A DNA stretch of 64,000 nt from Fischerella sp. PCC 9431 (lineage in GTDB: Bacteria > Cyanobacteriota > Cyanobacteriia > Cyanobacteriales > Nostocaceae). Below the pieces are notes generated by a model. It was not told the origin of the DNA. It made no database searches and was given only the letters and a program-made list of their open reading frames with translations. Where the stretch lies: positions 369,500 through 433,499 of the forward strand of contig NZ_KE650771.1 of assembly GCF_000447295.1 (NCBI RefSeq), in the 5' to 3' direction. A program made the position numbers and the translations under genes. Below are positions 49,255 through 59,511 of the stretch, piece after piece. Each line of letters starts with the position of its first letter. The first letter of the stretch is position 1.

Positions 49255-51039
49255 ATGAATGAAACAATAGCACCCTGTACCGATACGCGCCTTCAAAAAA
49301 AGTTACCGACAATTCATTACCAGGTGGCAATGCCTCAACCAGAAAATCATCTGTTTGAGGTGACTTTGCACCTTGTGGGCTACCCGTTTTCTACCCTCGA
49401 CTTAAAATTACCAGTTTGGACACCTGGTTCTTACTTAGTGCGAGAGTATGCCAAACATTTACAAGATTTCACTGCTTTTGCCAACAATAAACCTCTAAAT
49501 TGGCGAAAAATCAGTAAAAATCATTGGCAAATAGAAACAGAAAATGTATCAGAAGTTACTATAAAATATCACATTTTTGCTAACGAACTTACCGTACGTA
49601 CAAATCATTTAGATTCTACACACGGTTATTTTAATGGTGCGGCGTTGTTTTTTCGGGTACCAGAATTTGACAAGCAACCAATTTTTGTGACAATTGTGAC
49701 ACCACGCCCAGAATGGCAGGTAACTACAGCTCTACCGCCTGTTCCGGGACAAGCCAACACTTTTTGTGCTTTGGATTTCGACACTCTCGTAGATAGTCCT
49801 TTTGAGATTGGTTCTCATCAAATCTACCACTTTGAGATACAGGGTAAACCTCACGAACTAGCTATCTGGGGACGTGGCAATTTTCAAGCGCAACAGATGA
49901 TTGCTGATATCACAAAAATTATTGAAGTTGAAGCACAAATGTTTGGCGGTTTGCCTTATGAAAGGTATGTGTTCCTCGTGCATTTATTTAGCCAAGCCTA
50001 CGGGGGTTTAGAGCACAAAAATAGTTGTTCGTTGATTTACCAGCGTTTAGGTTTTCGCGATCGCGAAAAATATGAGCGTTTTATGCAATTGGTAGCCCAC
50101 GAGTTTTTCCATTTGTGGAACGTCAAGCGCATTCGTCCCAAGGAACTGGAAGTTTTTGATTACGATCAAGAAAACTATACCCCTTGTTTGTGGTTCTGTG
50201 AGGGAACAACTAGTTTCTACGACTTGCTAATTCCCTTACGGGCTGGTATTTATGATGTCAAATCATTTTTACACAACTGGGGTAAAGAAATTACTAGATA
50301 TCTGACAACTCCAGGACGAAAAGTACAACCCCTTTCGGAATCTAGTTTTGATGCTTGGATTAAACTATATCGTCAGGATGCCAACAGTAGTAATTCTCAG
50401 GTATCCTATTATTTAAAAGGAGAAATGATATCGTTATTGCTAGATTTGTTGATTCGTTGTCGCCATAAAAACAAGCGATCGCTCGACGATGTGATGATGC
50501 AAATGTGGCAAAAATTTGGTAAAAGCGAAATTGGTTATACTTCAGAACAGTTGCAGGAGGTAATCGCATCTGTTGCAGGGATGGATTTATCTGATTTCTT
50601 TCAACGCTACATAGATGGTACAGAGGAATTACCTTTCAATCAGTACTTAGAGCCTTTTGGCTTGCAGTTAGTAGCACAAACAGAAACAGAACCTTACCTG
50701 GGTATGAGAGTGGGTAACGAACATGGGCGAGACATCATTAAATTTGTCGAGGTCGGTTCTCCTGCACAATTAGCTGGAATTGATCCTGGAGATGAATTGT
50801 TAGCAATTGATGGGATAAAAGTAACAGCGAATCAACTAAGCGATCGCCTCAAAGATTACCAACCTACAGACATTATCCAAGTTGCGGTTTTCCACCAAGA
50901 TGAACTCCGCATTTACCCTGTCAGTTTGGCTTCTCCATCTGCAAACAAGTATCAAGTGCAACCTGTAGTCAATCCCTCTGCTACACAAACACGGAACTTT
51001 GACGGGTGGTTAAATGCATCACTTGCAAATCTGCGGTAG
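49255..51039 (+). CDS. M61-family metallopeptidase with PDZ domain
   Basis: A 594-residue peptidase of the glycyl aminopeptidase family. The N-terminal beta domain (about 15-180) is typical (VWTPGSYLVREYAKHLQDF). The zinc site is H282-E283-x-x-H286 (VAHEFFHLWNVKRIRP), with the third ligand E316 in FCEGTTSFYD. A C-terminal PDZ domain (about 475-560; VEVGSPAQLAGIDPGDELLA) follows. No signal peptide is seen, so it is probably cytoplasmic. It is convergent with the c-di-GMP protein, 40 bases apart. Confidence 0.93.
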   Translation: MNETIAPCTDTRLQKKLPTIHYQVAMPQPENHLFEVTLHLVGYPFSTLDLKLPVWTPGSYLVREYAKHLQDFTAFANNKPLNWRKISKNHWQIETENVSEVTIKYHIFANELTVRTNHLDSTHGYFNGAALFFRVPEFDKQPIFVTIVTPRPEWQVTTALPPVPGQANTFCALDFDTLVDSPFEIGSHQIYHFEIQGKPHELAIWGRGNFQAQQMIADITKIIEVEAQMFGGLPYERYVFLVHLFSQAYGGLEHKNSCSLIYQRLGFRDREKYERFMQLVAHEFFHLWNVKRIRPKELEVFDYDQENYTPCLWFCEGTTSFYDLLIPLRAGIYDVKSFLHNWGKEITRYLTTPGRKVQPLSESSFDAWIKLYRQDANSSNSQVSYYLKGEMISLLLDLLIRCRHKNKRSLDDVMMQMWQKFGKSEIGYTSEQLQEVIASVAGMDLSDFFQRYIDGTEELPFNQYLEPFGLQLVAQTETEPYLGMRVGNEHGRDIIKFVEVGSPAQLAGIDPGDELLAIDGIKVTANQLSDRLKDYQPTDIIQVAVFHQDELRIYPVSLASPSANKYQVQPVVNPSATQTRNFDGWLNASLANLR

Positions 51040-51079
51040 AGTATTAATCTTAGTTAGGGTGGGCATTTATTGCCTACCA

Positions 51080-53716
51080 TTAATTTTTGATTCCTTCATC
51101 CCAAAGAATTTCTGTTGCTTTTTGAGCAGTAAGCGGACGGTAAAATAGAAAACCTTGTACATCCTCACAGTTAATAGATTTTAAGAACTCCAGTTCTTCT
51201 TGCTTTTCTACTCCTTCGGCGGTTAGCTTCAATCCTAGACTCCGCCCTAAGCTAACTATTGCCTTGACAATATGAGCCACTTTCATATCTTTAGTCAAAT
51301 CACGAATGAAAGAACCGTCAATTTTTAAATTGTGGAGTGGTAACAACTGTAGACGCGACAAAGAAGAATGACCCGTGCCAAAATCATCAATAGAAAGATG
51401 AACTTTCATCTCCTCTAACTGTTGCAACACCATTCTAGTGAATTCGAGATCTTCAATAGCAGTCGTTTCTGTAATTTCTAATTCTAAGAAATGCGGTTCT
51501 AACCCCGTCTCATCTAAAATTTGAGCCACTGTCTCCACCAACTTCGGTTGGCGGAACTGTTTGAGAGAAAGATTGACAGCCATCGTCAAAGTAGGTAATC
51601 CTTCATCCTGCCAAGCTTTATTTTGCCTACAAGCTGTTCGCAAAACCCATTCTCCAATGGGGATAATTAATCCGCTTTCCTCTGCCAAAGGAATAAACTT
51701 ACTGGGAGCAACTAGTCCCATTTCTGGATGTTCCCAACGCAGCAGCGCTTCCATACCAGTAATTTTTCCAGTATCAATATTTACGCGAGGCTGGTAATAA
51801 ACTACAAATTCTTCTCGTTCTAGAGCATGGCGTAAGCTCTTTTCTAGAGTGAGTATTTCAGGAGTTTTAGAACTTATGGAAGTTGTATAAAATTGAAAAT
51901 TATTTCTGCCCTGGTCTTTAGCATGATACAAAGCTGCATCCGCGTGCTGAATCAGAGTTTCAACATCAGGACTATGCTCGTCAAATAGAGCAATACCAAC
52001 ACTAGCACTGATATAAAGTTCGTGTTCTTCTATGTAAAAAACTGTTTCTAATTCTTGTAGGATTCTTTCGGCTACTTGGGCTACCTCGTCCACATAGTTA
52101 ATATCGGGTAATAAAATGATGAATTCATCGCCTCCCCAGCGAGCAACAATGTCACCAGCTCTGAGGGATTTCTGTAATCTTTGGGCGACACATTGTAATA
52201 ATTGATCCCCGAGTGTGTGTCCCAGAGTATCATTAATCGTTTTGAATCGATCCAAATCGAGAAACATTACAGCTAAACTTTCTTCTCTACGAGTCGCATT
52301 TGGTAAATTCCTCAACAGCTGCTCTTCAAACAATAGGCGATTCGGTAATCCTGTAAGCAAATCGTGGAGGGCTTGGTAACGAATCATTTCCTCCACCTGT
52401 TGTCGCCTTCTAGCACCACTTATACTAGCAGCCATTGTTAAGAGAGTCGATTCTTCGTGTCTTGACCACTGACGTTCCTTGGAACAGTCTGCTAAACCCA
52501 GGGCACCCCAGAAGTTTTCATCTAGACGCAACGGCACAAGCAATAAAGATAAAATACCCTCATTCTGGAGAATTGCTTGGTCAGTAACACTTAATTGTTG
52601 AGTCAAACTTTGAATAGACTTTCCTTGAGACAGAGCAGTATACAAGTGGCTTAACCCAGAAAATTTACTGGGTTGATTTTGTCTAGTGCCTTCAGATTGC
52701 ACAGAATCGCTTCTCCATTCAAATCGTAGCGTCATTTCCATTTCAGTACTAACAGACTGGAGATGGTTCTCAAACAAATAAACGCGATCTACTTGAGCAG
52801 CTTCACCCAGAACCGCTAAGGCTTTGTCAATGGCTTTTTCATAGTTCATTTCTGCCAGTAAAGAATTAGTAGCTTCTGCTACTGCTTGCAGCAGGCGATC
52901 CCGATGGCGTAATTCAATTTCAGCTTGCTTTTGCTCTGTAATATCCCTAACAATAAAAGTTCTAATTAAATCGCTTTCTGGAAGATAGTGAATTGATTGT
53001 TCAAACACTTCTTTGCCAACTTCTACTTCGCGAATAAAAGAATTCCCTTGCCGATTTTGAACGGCGATCGCCAATCCTGCTAGAATTGTGTGCTGTACAC
53101 CTAATTGTCTGAGATTAGGAAATTTCAAAGCCGCAGCAGGATTAAGATAAGTCACTTTTCCTTCTAAATCGATCTCAATGATCGGATTGGGAATCAGTTC
53201 TGGAAAAGACGCCAACCGAGCCAAAGCAACTTCACTAGCACCTTCAACACTATCTGTGAGGACACTGAGAGTTTCAAAGGGATTAACAGGATTAGCTTGT
53301 TCTGATAAAAAGCCGGATATATCCTCAGCAACGCAAGATTCCGAAAAAGCTTGCTCTGATAAGTTCGAGATTGCATAGTATTTGGCTTTGACCTGATTGT
53401 TGCCAAATTCAATCAAGTCTCCATGTTTGAGGTCATGAGAAAAACATTTCATACCATTGACAAATAGCCCATTTGTACTTTTTTTCCCCTTAAAACTACC
53501 ATCAATAATCCTAAAGCCATATTGCTCTGTGTCTGGTAGAGTTACTCGTAATAAAATGGCGTGCTGTCTGGAGACAGATCGAGAACGAAGTACGATCGCA
53601 TTTCTGATATCTCGCCCAAGAGAATATGTAGCCTCTTTCAAAGGAATGATTCGCTGTCCTTGCAAGTCTTGCAGAACTAACAGATGACGTATTTTTTCTT
53701 GCTCATTTTCTAGCAT
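51080..53716 (-). CDS. FHA-PAS-GAF-GGDEF-EAL protein (c-di-GMP turnover)
   Basis: An 878-residue cytoplasmic signalling protein. The FHA domain (about 28-105; YSLGRDIRNAIVLRS, SVSRQHAIL) should bind phosphothreonine. A PAS domain (about 165-265) and GAF domain (about 275-435) follow. The cyclase domain has GGDEF intact at 528-532, with the inhibitory site RAGD at 519-522. The EAL domain has EAL at 656-658, with ELEITE, DDFGTG and AEGVE intact, so both activities are possible. GAGGAAAAG precedes the ATG. A short XRE regulator lies just upstream in the same direction. Confidence 0.95.
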   Translation of the reverse strand: MLENEQEKIRHLLVLQDLQGQRIIPLKEATYSLGRDIRNAIVLRSRSVSRQHAILLRVTLPDTEQYGFRIIDGSFKGKKSTNGLFVNGMKCFSHDLKHGDLIEFGNNQVKAKYYAISNLSEQAFSESCVAEDISGFLSEQANPVNPFETLSVLTDSVEGASEVALARLASFPELIPNPIIEIDLEGKVTYLNPAAALKFPNLRQLGVQHTILAGLAIAVQNRQGNSFIREVEVGKEVFEQSIHYLPESDLIRTFIVRDITEQKQAEIELRHRDRLLQAVAEATNSLLAEMNYEKAIDKALAVLGEAAQVDRVYLFENHLQSVSTEMEMTLRFEWRSDSVQSEGTRQNQPSKFSGLSHLYTALSQGKSIQSLTQQLSVTDQAILQNEGILSLLLVPLRLDENFWGALGLADCSKERQWSRHEESTLLTMAASISGARRRQQVEEMIRYQALHDLLTGLPNRLLFEEQLLRNLPNATRREESLAVMFLDLDRFKTINDTLGHTLGDQLLQCVAQRLQKSLRAGDIVARWGGDEFIILLPDINYVDEVAQVAERILQELETVFYIEEHELYISASVGIALFDEHSPDVETLIQHADAALYHAKDQGRNNFQFYTTSISSKTPEILTLEKSLRHALEREEFVVYYQPRVNIDTGKITGMEALLRWEHPEMGLVAPSKFIPLAEESGLIIPIGEWVLRTACRQNKAWQDEGLPTLTMAVNLSLKQFRQPKLVETVAQILDETGLEPHFLELEITETTAIEDLEFTRMVLQQLEEMKVHLSIDDFGTGHSSLSRLQLLPLHNLKIDGSFIRDLTKDMKVAHIVKAIVSLGRSLGLKLTAEGVEKQEELEFLKSINCEDVQGFLFYRPLTAQKATEILWDEGIKN

Positions 53717-53733
53717 GACTTTTCCTCAAATTC

Positions 53734-53976
53734 TCATCTGTTCGGTTCTTGTTCTGAAAGATATTGCTCCCATAATTCTTGATCTTGAGTAGGCATTTCC
53801 ATCAGAAACTGCTCAATCAACTTCATCCCCATTTTTGAGGGAGTAGCACGACTATTTTCCCAACGGTTAACCGTCTGAAACGAAACGCCCAGCTGATGAG
53901 CTAGTTGCTCCTGTGAAAGTCCTAGCCTTTTTCTCAACTCACGCATGAGATTAGGAAACTTCGGCCTTTCGGTCAC
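53734..53976 (-). CDS. XRE-type helix-turn-helix regulator
   Basis: An 80-residue DNA-binding protein. Residues 10-60 form an XRE helix-turn-helix (LRKRLGLSQEQLAHQLGVSF then QTVNRWENSRATPS). No other domain. It starts at GTG at 53976; an inner ATG at 53946 is possible. It ends 17 bases before the GGDEF/EAL gene, so the two form one transcript in which it may set expression. It diverges from the OmpR-type regulator. Confidence 0.88.
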   Translation of the reverse strand: MTERPKFPNLMRELRKRLGLSQEQLAHQLGVSFQTVNRWENSRATPSKMGMKLIEQFLMEMPTQDQELWEQYLSEQEPNR

Positions 53977-54064
53977 TGTTGTGTACTCTTTTCTGTCTTA
54001 AGTATTCAGAATAAGATTAAACACTTGGTATAACAAATGGTATATTCGCGTAATTTTCGAGACC

Positions 54065-54757
54065 ATGCGAATTTTAGTAGTTGATGATGAAATTGAATTG
54101 ACTGATCCCTTGAGTCGGATATTAAGTCGTGAGGGGTACAGTGTTGATGCTGCTTATGATGGTACAAGTGGCAGTCAACTGGCGCAAACAAGCAATTACG
54201 ACTTACTGATTTTAGATTGGATGCTGCCTGGAAAAACAGGATTGGAAATATGTCAAGAATTACGCCGTCGAGGCGTTACTACTCCTGTATTATTTCTGAC
54301 AGCTAAAGATACTCTTGATGACCGAGTTGAAGGTTTAGATGCGGGTGCAGATGATTATTTAGTTAAACCTTTTGAACTGCGAGAGTTATTAGCAAGAGTT
54401 CGTGCTTTATTACGACGTTCTGCTTCTCAAACGCCTGAGACACCTACAAATCGCTTGTCGGTAGCTGATCTAGAACTCGATCTGGAAAATCAAGTCGCCT
54501 ATCGCCAAGGACGAGTGATAGAACTTTCACAAAAAGAAAGTCAGTTACTGCAATATTTTATGGAAAATACTGGCAAGTTACTGACCCACACCCAGATCAT
54601 GCAATCTTTGTGGCAAGATCACGAACAACCCAGTAGTAATGTGATTGCTGCATTAATACGTTTGTTACGGCGCAAGATTGAGTTACCGGATGAAACCCAA
54701 TTAATTCATAGTGTTTACGGTAAAGGATACCGTTTTGGGATATCTAGTGAGCAGTGA
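54065..54757 (+). CDS. OmpR-family response regulator
   Basis: A 230-residue two-component regulator. Receiver domain (1-115) with D7-D8, phosphoacceptor D51 (LLILDWMLPGKTG), T at FLTAKD and K at LVKPFE. The C-terminal winged helix (about 135-228) ends SVYGKGYRFG. It resembles the RppA/ManR-like group of cyanobacteria. No histidine kinase adjoins, so it is an orphan here. The 88-base gap to the divergent XRE gene would hold both promoters. Confidence 0.92.
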   Translation: MRILVVDDEIELTDPLSRILSREGYSVDAAYDGTSGSQLAQTSNYDLLILDWMLPGKTGLEICQELRRRGVTTPVLFLTAKDTLDDRVEGLDAGADDYLVKPFELRELLARVRALLRRSASQTPETPTNRLSVADLELDLENQVAYRQGRVIELSQKESQLLQYFMENTGKLLTHTQIMQSLWQDHEQPSSNVIAALIRLLRRKIELPDETQLIHSVYGKGYRFGISSEQ

Positions 54758-54783
54758 GCAGTTATCAGTTATCAGTTATCAAA
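54758..54783. repeat. CAGTTAT heptamer array
   Basis: Three to four copies of CAGTTAT after the OmpR-type regulator, the same unit as at 19.5 and 61.45 kb. Confidence 0.8.
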
Positions 54784-54788
54784 TTTAG

Positions 54789-55193
54789 CTACTTTTGAAA
54801 TGTGAATAAGTTACCAAAGGCGCCAATTGTTTTAAAGTTATATCCGGGAACTTTGGTGGTATAGATACTAAAAACTACAAAATTCTGACGTTTGGTTGAT
54901 GTGGCGATAAAATCTTTAATGTTGCTGCCTTGGAAAGCTAATCCTGTTGCTAACCCTGATTTGCACGTATTGCTTGTCAGTTTGCTTATATCTTCCCACA
55001 ACTTCCCTTGTGGTAACTGCGGCCCTTTACAAATAGCGTTTTGAATTTCATCAGTGAGCCGATCTGCGGCGTAATTAACATAAGTGTTGTGATCAGGGTT
55101 AGTAAAAGACATCACACCAGCAACACCAACAATAGCTAAGAGTGTGTATGCGTTTTTCCCTATACCTAAACGATTTTGCAATGATGCTTTCAT
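54789..55193 (-). CDS. DUF4359 family protein
   Basis: A 134-residue protein with an N-terminal membrane anchor (about 12-32, AYTLLAIVGVAGVMSFTNPD) and a small exported domain. DHNTYVNYAADRL and the C-terminal FVVFSIYTT-x7-FKTIGAFGNLF pattern match DUF4359, unknown in function. The ATG at 55193 is chosen over a TTG eight codons earlier; neither has a good ribosome site. It is convergent with the OmpR-type regulator. Confidence 0.78.
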   Translation of the reverse strand: MKASLQNRLGIGKNAYTLLAIVGVAGVMSFTNPDHNTYVNYAADRLTDEIQNAICKGPQLPQGKLWEDISKLTSNTCKSGLATGLAFQGSNIKDFIATSTKRQNFVVFSIYTTKVPGYNFKTIGAFGNLFTFQK

Positions 55194-55320
55194 AAATTTT
55201 TTGTCAAAACAGTGCAACTTACTGGTTTTGATGTAAATACAGCAGCAGTTACATCTATTTCTGAAATATTCAGCAATTGCTGAGTTTATTCCCTATTCCT
55301 TATTCCTAATTCATCGATCC

Positions 55321-56539
55321 ACATTTTCAAGACAATGTTGGTGTTCCAGATGAAATAATCTAGGCAATAAGTTCAGCTTTTTCGTTTTGGCTTTGTTTAT
55401 TGAACTTTTGTTGAAAAATATGAAATTGCATACTCAGCATACAGTAAACACTACACACTATTTCCCACCAACGTTCTATCTGCTCATAATTAGTGATGCG
55501 GAAATCTGACCAACCTATGTAATTTTTACTGTGTTTACAGCCATACTCTAACCAAGTTATTAATCCATAAGGATTATCAACTGCTGAAGTAATAGATTTT
55601 GGTAAATTACTCATTAAAAACAAAGTGTAGTTTTCAGGTGACTGTTCTTTGCTGTTTGTAATTTGCCAATATCGAAGTTCTCGACGACTCCCAAAGATGA
55701 TTTCACGAATGTAGCTTTGTTCTGTTTTTCCGTTACTGAAAATTCTATGAAATTTTTTCCAACTGGTGTATTTAAGTATTTGACTGGGTGCTAACCAAAA
55801 ACCGTGATTGCTCCTGATAGCTGTGATAAAATTCAGCTGAAACTGATTGAAAATATGAACTAGGGTATCATACTCTCCATAGGTACTATCTGCTAGTACT
55901 AAGTCAAATTTGAACTTTCTTTCTTGCAATTCTTCAATAATTTCAGAAATTAGTTGAGGCTTTGTTTTAAACGTCTCACCTGGTTTTAATCTTTTTGGTG
56001 GCTTGAAAATTTTAAATATAAGAGGAAAAATTAAACCATCTATAAAAGCATAGGCATTAATGGAAACAATTCCATTTTCAACGGTTCCTAAGTTACCGAT
56101 ATATTGTCTGTCAACATAATCTGTTGTTTTACCCTTCTTTTTATCTCCAGAATCATCGATAATGAGAGTAAAATTCCTTCCCTGCAAAACCTGACGAATT
56201 AGGGATAATCTTTGATTTCTTAATTCTTGTACTTGCCAAGGTGATTCCGTGACAAAATGCAGTAAAGCTTGATTATTTAACCCCAAATGTTTAGCAATCG
56301 CAGGCAAACTTTTGCGATTGACATCAGAAATTAAGCCTACATGCAACCACTTGAAAAACTCGAAACTTCTCACTTCGGGGAAAAGATGTTTGTAGTTTGC
56401 ACAATAGTTATCAATAAAAGTGATGGTAGTAACTGCTTCCCTGGGTTGCACCATATCTTGACTCCAGAAAAAATATATGCCTCGACAGTAATTTTTTGGT
56501 AGCGTCACATAATATAACTAAAGATAACTTACATTTTCA
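55321..56539. mobile_element. Possible extent of the IS701-type element
   Basis: A 9-base direct repeat ACATTTTCA stands at 55321-55329 and 56531-56539, enclosing about 1.2 kb with the transposase, a suitable size. IS701 elements usually give 4-base target duplications, and the inner ends do not look like inverted repeats, so the bounds are tentative. Confidence 0.3.
55360..56454 (-). CDS. IS701-type transposase
   Basis: A 364-residue DDE transposase from the ATG at 56454 (MVQPREAVTTITFIDNY, the family-like start; a longer frame adds 18 residues). The catalytic acids appear in IIDDSGDKKKGKTTDYVDRQ (first D), LVLADSTYGEYD (second D) and the LEYGCKHSKNYIGWSDFR region (E). Full length and undamaged, so it may be active. 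I found no clear terminal inverted repeats around it, so the element ends are uncertain. Confidence 0.85.
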   Translation of the reverse strand: MVQPREAVTTITFIDNYCANYKHLFPEVRSFEFFKWLHVGLISDVNRKSLPAIAKHLGLNNQALLHFVTESPWQVQELRNQRLSLIRQVLQGRNFTLIIDDSGDKKKGKTTDYVDRQYIGNLGTVENGIVSINAYAFIDGLIFPLIFKIFKPPKRLKPGETFKTKPQLISEIIEELQERKFKFDLVLADSTYGEYDTLVHIFNQFQLNFITAIRSNHGFWLAPSQILKYTSWKKFHRIFSNGKTEQSYIREIIFGSRRELRYWQITNSKEQSPENYTLFLMSNLPKSITSAVDNPYGLITWLEYGCKHSKNYIGWSDFRITNYEQIERWWEIVCSVYCMLSMQFHIFQQKFNKQSQNEKAELIA

Positions 56540-57316
56540 TGAAGCTTTCTTGAAGTAAATAGTTTTTACTTATTCTATTTTTCATAGATATTGATATTAT
56601 TTTATTGAACATAATAAAAATTTATAATTTTCTCAATTTTTACCCAAGAATAATACAACACTGATATTTTTACGTAAATACACTTGCTATAATTTTATCT
56701 TCTCATCAAGATGATTTTTGATTAATAAAAAATATACTAATTCAGAATAAATCAAAGAAAATCGCATTATTTTAGCTCTAATTAGCTCTAATTTTGGTAA
56801 CAACTATTTTAATATACAGCAAAAAAGATGCTATTTAGCATTTAAAAAGCTAGTGTATATCCAGAGTGTGGGTTGATTAATATAGAAATACAAAATACTT
56901 ACTCTTAACTAAGGTTAATGTATAAATGTATTATATAAAATCAATATTTACACAATATACAAAATAATTGTTTTGTGTGTACAATCTTTTACTCCAAGCT
57001 TGTCTAGCCCATAAAATTTAATGTATGGCGATCGCTTAAAAAGCATTGAAAAAATTAAGCCGTGATGTTTGAAGTGTAACCTTATACTTTTTTCCCTACC
57101 AACGGGTGAGTAAAAGAATTATTTTTTATACTCATGTCACTTAACGTCATATTCTCAGCCAAGTAATTTAATTAACAATAGCAAAAAGTTTTTGAAAGCA
57201 ATTAACTTGATAAAAGTTGCAAATATCAGCTTATTAATATGTCCGCTTTCTCATAGTTTTTAATTAATGAAAGCGCTACAGTAAGATTAAGAGTACTGAA
57301 AACCGTAGGCATAAAC
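56540..57316. other. AT-rich intergenic region
   Basis: About 780 bases between the insertion element and the second aldo/keto reductase. One HIP1-like octamer at about 57028; no other element or gene seen. Confidence 0.6.
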
Positions 57317-58189
57317 ATGAAAACAAAACAACTCAGTAACACAGATGTTTATGTAAGTATCATCGGTTTAGGGGGTATGCCGATGTCGTTAAGTAATCGC
57401 CCCCCAGAGTCAGAGTCAATCAATGTTATTCAGCGTGCTTTGGAATTGGGAGTCACTTTTATTGATACTGCAGATTCTTACTGTAAAGATGAAACAGACA
57501 AACACCACAATGAACGACTGATTCACAAAGCTTTACAGACTTACAATGGTGATACCAGTAAGGTGATCGTGGCAACAAAAGGTGGCTTAATGCGCCCGAA
57601 CGGTAACTGGACACGCAACGGTAATCCTAATCACCTGCGAGAAACAATTCGCGTGAGTTTTGATGCTTTAGGTGGTAATAAACCCATTGATCTATGGCAA
57701 TATCACGCACCTGATCCCGAATACTCTATTGAAGAATCCCTAACACCAGCTAAAGAAGCAGTAGCAGCAGGAATTATTCGTTTTGTAGGAGTTTCTAACT
57801 TTTCTGTAGAACAAATCAAAAGGGCTAGGGATGTCGTTGATATTGTTTCAGTGCAAAATCAATATAATCCTTGGCAGCGTCAACCGGAATTTGACGGAGT
57901 ACTAGAATATTGTGAGACTGAAAATTTAACTTTTTTACCCTGGAGTCCTTTTGGTGGGAGTCGTCGCCATGAGAACTTAGAAGATATTCCAGCGATCGCT
58001 CAACTAGCCAAAACAAAAGGCGTATCAGTTTATAACATTGTACTGGCGTGGTTACGTGGAAAATCGCCATGTATCTTACCCATTCCTGGGGCTAGTAAAA
58101 TTTCTAGTATCGAAGATACCGTACGGGGTGTGGATCTGGAATTATCTGATCAGGAAGTACAAATAATAGATCGAGAAACAGCATCATAA
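57317..58189 (+). CDS. Aldo/keto reductase
   Basis: A 290-residue AKR-superfamily oxidoreductase. The catalytic tetrad is D50, Y55 (FIDTADSYCKD), K88 (VATKGG) and H130 (LWQYHAPDP). The C-terminal PIPGASKISSIEDTVRGVDL is the NADPH-binding part. It is shorter than the AKR at 3.6 kb and closer to pyridoxal reductase or YdhF-like members; substrate unknown. It precedes ilvC by 58 bases on the same strand and may be co-transcribed with it. Confidence 0.92.
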   Translation: MKTKQLSNTDVYVSIIGLGGMPMSLSNRPPESESINVIQRALELGVTFIDTADSYCKDETDKHHNERLIHKALQTYNGDTSKVIVATKGGLMRPNGNWTRNGNPNHLRETIRVSFDALGGNKPIDLWQYHAPDPEYSIEESLTPAKEAVAAGIIRFVGVSNFSVEQIKRARDVVDIVSVQNQYNPWQRQPEFDGVLEYCETENLTFLPWSPFGGSRRHENLEDIPAIAQLAKTKGVSVYNIVLAWLRGKSPCILPIPGASKISSIEDTVRGVDLELSDQEVQIIDRETAS

Positions 58190-58202
58190 TCCGGTAAAAT
58201 AA

Positions 58203-59243
<1,041 letters not shown>

Positions 59244-59276
59244 TTTTCAGGACACTGAAGTTAAGAATTTAGCATG

Positions 59277-59304
59277 GCAAGAGCGCAAATATTTGCGCTC
59301 TTGC
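59277..59304. promoter_or_regulatory. 28-bp perfect palindrome after ilvC
   Basis: GCAAGAGCGCAAAT followed directly by its complement ATTTGCGCTCTTGC, with no spacer. It lies 34 bases after the ilvC stop. As RNA it would fold with a small loop by fraying, so a terminator is possible, but the following AAGTCTTTCG is not a T-run. As DNA it would suit a symmetric dimeric protein. Confidence 0.7.
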
Positions 59305-59511
59305 AAGTCTTTCGGGCATAAAATTAAGGCTGTCATTACTTTGATTTGCCGCAGTGGTGAACTGGGGACAGAGATATTTCGCTTCAATGTTTGAGTATGA
59401 TGGCAATGAAAAGCTATTCTGTCTACCAATTATTGCCATAGCAAACACGACCCCAAGATTCATGGTAAGTAATCAAAGTAATATTAAAGCAATGCAACAG
59501 GAGTATTGTTG

